5,683 nucleotides of DNA from NCBI GenBank assembly GCA_030605745.1, contig JAUWHT010000101.1, positions 1 to 5,683 of the forward strand. Direction: 5' to 3'. Position numbers and translations under genes: made by a program. This document shows positions 1 to 3,738 of this stretch, piece by piece. The notes below the pieces were generated by a model. The model made no database searches and had not been told where the DNA came from. It saw only the letters and a list, made by a program, of their open reading frames with translations. Each line of letters opens with the position of its first letter. The first letter of the stretch is position 1. This DNA is from Pirellulales bacterium. Lineage in GTDB: Bacteria; Planctomycetota; Planctomycetia; Pirellulales; Thermoguttaceae.

Positions 1-130
1 GCTGGCGTACATCCGGTATCCGGTTCATGTTAGCGACCTGCAGCGAGAGGACTGGGTCGAACAACGAGAAAATGTTCTAACATCAGCATTAGACCGCTAT
101 AAACCCAAGAAATCCTTGCCAACATCGTGA
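1..130 (+). CDS. 3' end of an unidentified upstream gene (partial)
   Basis: Frame 2 is open from the window edge (first full codon at 2) to a TGA at 128-130. It gives 42 residues, beginning LAYIRYPVHVSDLQ and ending DRYKPKKSLPTS. The composition (aromatic/charged, then a basic Lys/Pro tail) looks like a genuine protein C-terminus. The other two + frames are broken here, frame 1 at 31-33 and 100-102. The stop overlaps the start of the next gene as GTGA, a common arrangement for translationally coupled genes in one operon, which supports both the stop and the downstream start. I do not recognise the family, and too little is present to name a function. Coding status is fairly likely; identity is unknown. 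Confidence 0.6.
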   Translation, partial: LAYIRYPVHVSDLQREDWVEQRENVLTSALDRYKPKKSLPTS

Positions 131-951
131 GGCACTACCGAAAATTGAAAATTGACTTCCTCCAACTGACCGACAAATCGATCCTGATCTTCGGCGTGGC
201 CAACCGGAAGAGCGTTGCGTACCACGTCGGCCGCGTGTTGACCGAAGCCGGTGCCAGGTGCGTCTACGTGGTGCAGAACGACCATGTGAAGCAAAACGTC
301 TCGAAGCTGCTCGGCGACGCTGAAGTGTACACCTGCGACGTCGAGCACCATGAGCAGATCGACCGGCTGCGAGAGGAACTCGCCATGCGGGGCGAGAGGT
401 TCCACGGACTGCTGCATTCGATCGCGTTTGCCGACTACTCCGACGGTCTGAAGCCGTTCCACGAGACGGGCAAAAGGCAGTTCTTGCAAGCGGTCGACAT
501 CTCGTGCTATTCGCTGATCGCTATCTGCAACGCACTTAAAGAACTCCTGGATCCGGACGCCTCGGTGGTAACGATCTCGATCTCGACCACGCGGATGGCC
601 AGCGAGAGCTACGGCTACATGGCGCCGATCAAGGCGGCGCTGGATTCCTCATTGGCCTTTCTGGCCAAGTCGTTCAGCCGGTTTTCGCGGGTGCGCTTCA
701 ACGCGGTTGCCCCCGGCCTGTTGAAGACATCGGCATCGGCCGGCATTCCCGGGTACGTCGAGTCGTACCTGTACGCCGAGCAGATGATCCCGCGGAAGAA
801 AGCGGTCCAGACCGACGAGGCCGCGCACCTGGCCGCGTTTCTCTTGAGCCCCCGATCCAGCGGCATCAACGCCCAGCGGATCGTCGTCGACGCCGGCATG
901 TCGATCAACTACTTCGACAGCGACTTGATCCAGCGCGCCATGCGGCCATAA
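127..951 (+). CDS. fabI: Enoyl-[acyl-carrier-protein] reductase, FabI-like SDR
   Basis: A 274-residue short-chain dehydrogenase/reductase of FabI type, close to the usual length of about 260. FabI reduces trans-2-enoyl-ACP with NAD(P)H in the last step of each cytosolic fatty-acid elongation cycle. Visible features are: the divergent FabI-style nucleotide-binding segment GVANRKSVAYHVG (residues 23-35) instead of the classical TGxxxGxG; CDV around Asp71; HSIAFADY (97-104), like HSIGFA of Escherichia coli FabI; and the catalytic Tyr162 with Lys169 in SYGYMAPIK (seven residues apart, as in FabI Tyr156/Lys163). The second active-site Tyr of E. coli FabI (Tyr146) appears replaced by Ser or Ile in TISISTT. 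FNAVAPGLLKTSASAGI (191-207) matches the substrate-loop region and VVDAGMSI the C-terminal core. GTG at 127 is chosen because it overlaps the upstream stop as GTGA. No Shine-Dalgarno site is visible, so reinitiation is likely. TTG at 145 is the alternative. Related planctomycete proteins share this sequence style (from memory). Confidence 0.88.
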   Translation: MRHYRKLKIDFLQLTDKSILIFGVANRKSVAYHVGRVLTEAGARCVYVVQNDHVKQNVSKLLGDAEVYTCDVEHHEQIDRLREELAMRGERFHGLLHSIAFADYSDGLKPFHETGKRQFLQAVDISCYSLIAICNALKELLDPDASVVTISISTTRMASESYGYMAPIKAALDSSLAFLAKSFSRFSRVRFNAVAPGLLKTSASAGIPGYVESYLYAEQMIPRKKAVQTDEAAHLAAFLLSPRSSGINAQRIVVDAGMSINYFDSDLIQRAMRP

Positions 952-956
952 AACCG

Positions 957-990
957 CGACCGGGGATGGATTGACTTCCCATGGCGGTCG
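957..990 (+). terminator. Weak nested inverted repeat after fabI
   Basis: CGACCG (957-962) can pair with CGGTCG (985-990), and GGGA (963-966) with TCCC (977-980) inside it, giving an imperfect nested hairpin a few bases after the fabI stop. There is no real T tract after it, only TTGT. It also overlaps the -35 element of the next promoter. It may simply be chance, or a weak terminator separating fabI from the toxin-antitoxin remnant. Confidence 0.2.
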
Positions 991-999
991 TTGTAGAGT
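971..999 (+). promoter_or_regulatory. Sigma70-type promoter of the toxin-antitoxin remnant
   Basis: TTGACT (971-976) and TAGAGT (994-999) are separated by exactly 17 bases, a good match to the housekeeping -35/-10 pattern (5/6 and 4/6). The predicted start of transcription near 1006 would leave a leader of about 20 bases before the ATG at 1027. A Shine-Dalgarno GGGAG sits at 1016-1020, six bases before that ATG. The same spacing and similar -10 word recur upstream of the nuclease gene and of the C26-like gene. Confidence 0.55.
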
Positions 1000-1026
1000 T
1001 AAGTTAAAGTGGTGTGGGAGTTGCCA

Positions 1027-1098
1027 ATGCACAGAATTCGCGTATATGTCGATACATCTGTATTTGGTGGGACGCATGACGAAAACCAAGACGTTTGA
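1027..1098 (+). pseudogene. Truncated start of a VapC/PIN-domain toxin gene
   Basis: From ATG 1027, with GGGAG at 1016-1020 as ribosome binding site, the frame reads MHRIRVYVDTSVFGGTHDEN and stops at 1096-1098 after 23 codons. The RVYVDTSVFGG segment is the characteristic N-terminus of a PIN-domain ribonuclease family; its Asp9 is the first of the metal-binding acidic residues. Complete PIN proteins of this kind are about 130-160 residues with three or four acidic residues, so everything after the first beta strand is missing. The frame runs into the start of the following gene, which begins at 1076 in another frame. The simplest reading is an internal deletion that removed the toxin body and joined its first 16-20 codons to the downstream partner. 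No toxin activity is expected from 23 residues. The family call comes from motif recognition, not a search. Confidence 0.7.
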
Positions 1099-1267
1099 TT
1101 GCGTCGAGATGAAGCGGCAGGCGCAAGAGAAGCTGATGGCTGAATACCAGGCCCGCAAGGATGAGTTCGATTCCTATTCTGAATTCATCCAGGCCAAATC
1201 ACAGGCTTCCGCGTGGCAGCGATCCTTTTGGTTGGAGGTGGACCGGGCCAGCCAGAAGTGCGGGTGA
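1076..1267 (+). CDS. Small partner protein of a PIN-type toxin (putative antitoxin)
   Basis: ATG 1076 to TGA 1265-1267 encodes 63 residues: it starts MTKTKTFDCVEMKRQAQEKL and ends in a charged, probably helical segment (EYQARKDEFDSYSEF, then WQRSFWLEVDRA). The opening KTFDCVxMKR is a signature I associate with the small proteins encoded next to PIN-domain toxins carrying RVYxDTSVFGG, so this is likely the antitoxin or accessory partner. In complete modules of this type the two genes lie side by side; here the start overlaps the toxin remnant (1027-1098) in another frame. The open frame extends upstream to 971, but that stretch has no toxin or antitoxin character and contains the promoter, so ATG 1076 is preferred. 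Spacing to the weak purine stretch GGTGGG (1066-1071) is short; translation is probably coupled to the remnant. The product may be an orphan antitoxin. DNA-binding or autoregulation is not visible. Confidence 0.6.
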   Translation: MTKTKTFDCVEMKRQAQEKLMAEYQARKDEFDSYSEFIQAKSQASAWQRSFWLEVDRASQKCG

Positions 1268-1278
1268 TTGAAAGCTAA

Positions 1279-1320
1279 TTCCGGGGACACGAACCGATAT
1301 TGACACACTGTGGAAGATTC
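1279..1320 (+). repeat. REP-like left end, copy A
   Basis: A 42-base sequence beginning TTCCGGGGACACGAACCGAT, repeated in the same orientation at 3076-3117 with three mismatches. Identity stops at GAAGATTC, after which the two flanks differ, so this marks the boundary of the conserved end. Confidence 0.8.
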
Positions 1321-1443
1321 GTTCGCACGAGTCACCCGCTAGGCAGCGTCACGTTTGTCGAGCGTCTGGAGCAAGCCGCCGGTCGCGTCCTCCGCCCCCG
1401 GAAACCAGGACGACCGGCCAAATTACTCAAACAGCCAAATTAG
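1321..1443 (+). pseudogene. C-terminal remnant of a REP-associated tyrosine transposase (Y1_Tnp/RAYT)
   Basis: In the frame ending at TAG 1441-1443 the sequence reads HPLGSVTFVERLEQAAGRVL and then RPRKPGRPAKLLKQPN, the typical end of RAYT/IS200-like transposases: a GRPLGSxxFVxxLE-like helix followed by a basic RPxKxGRP tail. RAYTs are single-strand HUH nucleases that act on REP hairpins. The HUH motif and catalytic Tyr, which lie far upstream in the full protein, are absent, and there is no start codon. Directly upstream the frame runs into the element's left end (1279-1320), so roughly the first two thirds or more of the gene have been deleted. The stop overlaps the right inverted repeat by one base, as expected for a gene filling its element. 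The product is non-functional. Confidence 0.75.
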
Positions 1444-1461
1444 GTACGTGTCCCCGGAATT
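1443..1461 (-). repeat. REP-like end, inverted copy
   Basis: GGTACGTGTCCCCGGAATT is the reverse complement of 1277-1295 with one mismatch and closes the miniature element on its right side. It starts on the last base of the transposase remnant's stop codon. Confidence 0.75.
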
Positions 1462-1514
1462 CTACGGAATTCGGCCACCCCTCCCGAGAAGGTCTGCGGG
1501 ACGGGTTCTTACGA

Positions 1515-1554
1515 ATTTCGGGACCATTCGATTGATTTCGGGACCATTCGGTTG
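1515..1554. repeat. 20-bp tandem repeat, two copies
   Basis: ATTTCGGGACCATTCGATTG (1515-1534) is followed directly by the same 20 bases with one change, A to G (1535-1554). The second copy ends inside the candidate -35 element of the nuclease gene (1552-1557). Confidence 0.9.
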
Positions 1555-1580
1555 CAAGCCCACCCCACGTCGGGTAGACT
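1552..1580 (+). promoter_or_regulatory. Candidate promoter of the HsdR-like nuclease gene
   Basis: TTGCAA (1552-1557), 17 bases, TAGACT (1575-1580). Each box matches the sigma70 consensus at only 4 of 6 positions, but the identical pair with the identical 17-base spacing stands upstream of the C26-like gene (5023-5051), which raises its credibility. Transcription would start near 1587, giving a leader of about 75 bases containing the 13-bp tandem repeat. Confidence 0.4.
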
Positions 1581-1601
1581 CAGGTTTGTCGCGGGGATTC
1601 A

Positions 1602-1627
1602 AATCCCTATCAGTAATCCCTATCAGT
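1602..1627. repeat. 13-bp perfect tandem repeat, two copies
   Basis: AATCCCTATCAGT at 1602-1614 is repeated exactly at 1615-1627, in the presumed leader of the nuclease gene. The first copy also forms the right arm of a short palindrome, GGGATT-CA-AATCCC (1594-1607). Confidence 0.9.
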
Positions 1628-1663
1628 TAGCATCGTGCGTCAGAAAAGCCTGAGGACAATACG

Positions 1664-2776
1664 ATGACTTGCGATTCGCAAGATTTGATTAGCCTGATCC
1701 GTTCGATCCTCAAGAACAGGGGGGCGTACGCCGTGAATGAGGAAGCGACGAAGCAAGGCGTCGTTCTTCCATTGGTCGCTCGCTTGGGCTGGGATCGCGA
1801 CAACATTCTGGAGGTTGCCCCGGAGTACGCTGTCGGGCGCGGTCGAGTTGATTACTGCTTGAAGCGAGGTGACGACCCGGCTGTATTTCTGGAAGTCAAA
1901 CGGCTTGACCAGCCGCTCGATGGTCACGAGGAACAGTTGCTTCGATACGCGTTCGAACGAGGCATCACGCTCGCCGCACTCACGGATGGCGTGCGGTGGT
2001 GGCTGTATCTCCCCACGCAGCCGAACAGCAGTTGGGCGCAGCGGAGGTTCTTCACAATCAATTTGGAGGAACAGGAACCAGAGGACGTTGCGGCGCACTT
2101 TCGAAAGTACCTGGGCAAGCAAGAGGTTCTCAGTGGGTCCGCATTACGTACTGCGCAGGAAGTTCACGCGAGCCACGCGAAGAAGCGAGCAATCCAAGAA
2201 GCTATCCCGACCGCCTGGCGCGAACTCTGTGAACAGCCTGATCCCCAGTTGGTCGAACTGTTGTCTGAGAAAGTCGAGGGTCGTTGTGGATACAAACCAG
2301 ACCCCGAGGGCATAGAAGAATACATCGTGGGAAGGCAAAAACTACAGGTGCCGCTCGCTGGACCTACGCGTGGGCGATCACAGGGGGAAACCGTCTCGCC
2401 CGGCAAAGTTGCCGACAACCGACACGATAGAGTCGTGTGGACGCACCGCAAAGCCGTCTCATTCACCTTTCTCGGGGCGCAACATCAAGTGAGCAGATTC
2501 AAAGATATTCTGCTCGGCTTGGCAACCCTCTTTTACGAGAAGAATCCTGATCTTTTTTTTGCCCGAGTTGGCCCGCTCAAAAGCAACCGCGGCAAGAGCT
2601 ATTACACTCGAAATCGGGATAGCCTTCAGGACCCCTGGGAGATAGGACGTAGCGGGATTTGGGCGGAGACGTGTTTGAGCGCGGAGGGCATTCGGGAAAG
2701 GTGTCACGAATTGCTAGAGACCTTCGGCCACGGCGCGGATGACCTGCATGTCGAATTGCGGCCGAAGAGCACATAA
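1664..2776 (+). CDS. Standalone nuclease with type I restriction HsdR N-terminal domain
   Basis: A 370-residue protein with ATG 1664 preceded by TGAGGA (1651-1656, 7-base gap). Residues about 5-155 resemble the N-terminal nuclease domain of type I restriction R subunits: Glu26/Glu27 in NEEATKQGVVLPLVARLGWD, Asp63 in GRVDYCL, Glu77-Val-Lys79 in VFLEVKR, and Gln91/Tyr95 in EEQLLRYAF, together a complete PD-(D/E)xK site with the QxxxY motif typical of HsdR. Residues about 100-135 (ALTDGVRWWLYLP) fit the strand after the active site. The helicase motor of HsdR (about 1000 residues) is absent, and neither hsdM nor hsdS is in view. A linker (about 226-256) leads to a C-terminal domain (about 257-368) with KSYYTRNRDSL, GRSGIWAETCLSAEGI and CHELLETFG; I recall this module ending other standalone HsdR_N proteins but cannot name it. 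It may be a DNA-binding or modified-DNA-sensing domain (inference). The protein is probably a DNA nuclease with a defence role, flanked by decayed mobile DNA; function is unproven. Confidence 0.82.
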   Translation: MTCDSQDLISLIRSILKNRGAYAVNEEATKQGVVLPLVARLGWDRDNILEVAPEYAVGRGRVDYCLKRGDDPAVFLEVKRLDQPLDGHEEQLLRYAFERGITLAALTDGVRWWLYLPTQPNSSWAQRRFFTINLEEQEPEDVAAHFRKYLGKQEVLSGSALRTAQEVHASHAKKRAIQEAIPTAWRELCEQPDPQLVELLSEKVEGRCGYKPDPEGIEEYIVGRQKLQVPLAGPTRGRSQGETVSPGKVADNRHDRVVWTHRKAVSFTFLGAQHQVSRFKDILLGLATLFYEKNPDLFFARVGPLKSNRGKSYYTRNRDSLQDPWEIGRSGIWAETCLSAEGIRERCHELLETFGHGADDLHVELRPKST

Positions 2777-2815
2777 AGGGAAGAAGAGGGGAAGAAAAGG
2801 GGGAAGAAAAGGGGA
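2775..2815 (+). repeat. 41-base purine-only tract with 12-mer repeats
   Basis: From the last two bases of the nuclease stop codon to 2815 the + strand has only A and G. It is built from near-repeats of GGAAGAAAAGGG: two clear copies plus a degenerate first one. It runs into the left arm of the inverted repeat at 2814. It may be a slippage-expanded end of the adjoining element. It does not resemble a rho-independent terminator. Confidence 0.85.
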
Positions 2816-2922
2816 CATCACTGATTGTCGTCCGTCTTTCGTGACCGCCCCGAGCCGCGAAGCGTCGCGGGGTCATGGCAAACTATCATTTCGCACCCAA
2901 TCCCGCCAATATCAGTGATGTC
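2814..2922. mobile_element. About 110-bp inverted-repeat element (MITE/REP-like)
   Basis: GACATCACTGAT (2814-2825) is exactly inverted at 2911-2922 (ATCAGTGATGTC), with further imperfect purine/pyrimidine matching outside. Inside is a short hairpin CCGCG-AAGCGT-CGCGG (2855-2870) but no convincing gene. One frame is open up to a TGA inside the right repeat, as in the RAYT-derived element at 1277-1461, but it has no recognisable transposase motif. A non-autonomous element of a second end-sequence family is the best reading. Confidence 0.5.
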
Positions 2923-2940
2923 TTTCTCTCCCCCTACGTG

Positions 2941-3020
2941 TCGCCCCTGCGGGGCTTGGGCGGATGGGGTGGACGTGTCTTCTTACGCCCCTGGCTAATG
3001 ACTTTCGCCCCTTCGGGGCT
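2941..3020. repeat. Twin GC hairpins, 16-base direct repeat
   Basis: A 16-base sequence, TCGCCCCTGCGGGGCT (2941-2956), returns at 3005-3020 with one change (TTC loop). Each contains a GCCCC/GGGGC stem of 5 bp with a 3-base loop (2943-2955 and 3007-3019). There is no T run after either, so terminator function is doubtful. Compact hairpins of this kind are dispersed in intergenic DNA of several planctomycetes (from memory). Confidence 0.6.
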
Positions 3021-3075
3021 AGGAGGCGGCGATGGAAAGGGAGCGGGCGATGTGGTTGAAAGGCTCTAGGGCCGA

Positions 3076-3117
3076 TTCCGGGGACACGAACCGATATTGG
3101 CATACTGGGGAAGATTC
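3076..3117 (+). repeat. REP-like left end, solo copy B
   Basis: This matches 1279-1320 at 39 of 42 bases in the same orientation. No inverted partner and no transposase remnant follow within the window, so this is a solo end. The divergent flanks after GAAGATTC show that the conserved unit stops there. Confidence 0.8.
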
Positions 3118-3255
3118 AGCAGATTCCCGGCACGGCTGGTGCTTTGTCAAGATTAAAATGATGGGTTGGGTGCCCATGATTGACGGTGTATTACTGCTTT
3201 GCAGAAGCAATATGCCTGGAAGATGGCAGCCGGCAGATGTGGCCAATTCTTGATC

Positions 3256-3283
3256 TTGAAATTCGTGGCCTAAATGGTATATT
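3256..3283 (+). promoter_or_regulatory. Orphan promoter-like site
   Basis: TTGAAA (3256-3261), 16 bases, TATATT (3278-3283), with 5 of 6 consensus matches in each box. No gene follows on the + strand; the next 130 bases are rich in hairpins. It could drive a small RNA or be a chance match in a locally AT-rich patch. Confidence 0.35.
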
Positions 3284-3321
3284 CGATCATGTTCATCTTG
3301 GCTGAAGTGTGCGGTCGTGGG

Positions 3322-3383
3322 AGTTTTGGCGGCAGGCCGGGGGGCGGGGATATTTGCCAAAACTTATCCCCGGCGCGCCGGGG
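3322..3383 (+). repeat. Overlapping, mutually exclusive inverted repeats
   Basis: AGTTTTGGC (3322-3330) pairs perfectly with GCCAAAACT (3356-3364). GGGGATA (3346-3352) pairs perfectly with TATCCCC (3365-3371). The perfect 16-bp palindrome CCCCGGCGCGCCGGGG (3368-3383) uses the same C run. The first two stems interleave, so they cannot form together as simple hairpins. Confidence 0.7.
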
Positions 3384-3403
3384 CGTGAAACACACCAGAG
3401 AGT

Positions 3404-3420
3404 GCCGGCGGGACGCCGGC
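3404..3420. repeat. GC hairpin GCCGGCG-GGA-CGCCGGC
   Basis: A perfect 7-bp stem (3404-3410 with 3414-3420) with a 3-base loop, followed by GTTAC and no T run. It is a compact extragenic palindrome, similar in style to the twin hairpins at 2941-3020 but of different sequence. Confidence 0.65.
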
Positions 3421-3429
3421 GTTACATGT

Positions 3430-3643
3430 CCAACAATTCGAGCGTCTGTAAAGCGTTGCCACGCCGCGAGTTACCGCGTCGCTCGACAGTAGAAAACTCG
3501 TCTTGACAGGCGTTTCGGCAAAGGCGGATTGTCGAGGAGCAGTCGCCGTAAGTTGGTGTTAGGCAGTAATTTGCGACCGCACAGAGCGGTCGATGGGAAT
3601 TGTTGGGCCGGTGAAGCATACGTCCATAAACACCAACAATTCG
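3430..3643. repeat. 11-bp direct repeat plus inverted copy
   Basis: CCAACAATTCG occurs at 3430-3440 and again at 3633-3643. An inverted copy GAATTGTTGG (3597-3606) forms a perfect 10-bp stem with 3633-3642 around a 26-base loop. Just before it, CGACCGC-ACAGA-GCGGTCG (3574-3592) makes another perfect 7-bp stem. Confidence 0.75.
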
Positions 3644-3653
3644 TAAAACGCCG

Positions 3654-3738
3654 GGAAAACGCTACTTGTCGGTGAACGTACATCGAACCTGTTTTTGCCT
3701 CTCCCCATCGTACGGTAAGCGGTCAGTCAGCGTTTTCC
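3654..3738 (-). repeat. 10-bp inverted repeat at the 3' end of the oleA-like gene
   Basis: GGAAAACGCT (3654-3663) and AGCGTTTTCC (3729-3738) are perfectly complementary. The latter touches the stop codon of the minus-strand gene. The 65-base loop is long for a terminator and no U-run follows on the minus-strand transcript, so the role is unknown; 3'-end structure or chance are both possible. Confidence 0.5.

Larger units (their letters stand above)
1277..1461. mobile_element. Miniature REP/RAYT-derived element with inverted ends
   Basis: The left end AATTCCGGGGACACGAACC (1277-1295) is matched by an inverted copy at 1443-1461 (18 of 19 bases). Between them lie a left-end extension shared with a second site in the window (1279-1320 versus 3076-3117, 39 of 42 bases) and the 3' end of a Y1 transposase reading frame whose stop codon abuts the right repeat. 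This is what remains when a REP-associated transposase element loses most of its gene but keeps both ends. It is non-autonomous; movement would need a transposase acting in trans. Confidence 0.7.
3118..3737. other. About 620 bp without a convincing gene
   Basis: Short open frames exist on both strands (for example about 3274-3492 + and 3422-3683 -), but none has a ribosome binding site together with recognisable protein character, and they overlap palindromic DNA. What the stretch does hold is a promoter-like site (3256-3283), competing inverted repeats (3322-3383), a GC hairpin (3404-3420), a 7-bp stem with a 5-base loop (3574-3592), an 11-bp direct repeat with an inverted copy, and an inverted repeat reaching the 3' end of the minus-strand gene. 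Confidence 0.6.

Noticed and set aside
971..1075. N-terminal extension of the 63-residue protein, with the frame open from TTG 971
   Set aside because: The extension covers the -10 box, ribosome binding site and toxin start, has no family character, and ATG 1076 gives the recognisable MTKTKTFDCVEMKR start.
649..1158. 169-codon open frame on the - strand
   Set aside because: It crosses the end of fabI, the promoter and the toxin remnant. No ribosome binding site or recognisable motifs.
1571..1610. tRNA 3'-half-like sequence (TAGACTCAGG, then GGGATTCAAATCCC)
   Set aside because: The T-arm-like palindrome has an A-C mismatch where G53-C61 should be, and no acceptor or anticodon arm can be formed. 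The TAGACT is better explained as a -10 box.
1355..1630. 91-codon open frame on the + strand
   Set aside because: It reads the transposase remnant out of frame and then runs through tandem repeats. The real protein signal is in the frame ending at 1443.
1640..2122. 160-codon open frame on the - strand
   Set aside because: It lies antisense to the HsdR-like nuclease gene, with no recognisable motifs. It is a by-product of that gene's codon pattern.
2875..3069. 64-codon open frame on the + strand
   Set aside because: It starts inside the inverted-repeat element and reads through both GC hairpins. There is no ribosome binding site and the glycine/proline/arginine content reflects the hairpins.
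3019..3360. 113-codon open frame on the - strand
   Set aside because: It runs through the solo REP end and hairpins, with low-complexity, unrecognisable translation.
3503..3532. Perfect -35 word TTGACA at 3503-3508
   Set aside because: The bases 16-18 further on give no acceptable -10 (GGATTG or GATTGT), and no gene follows.
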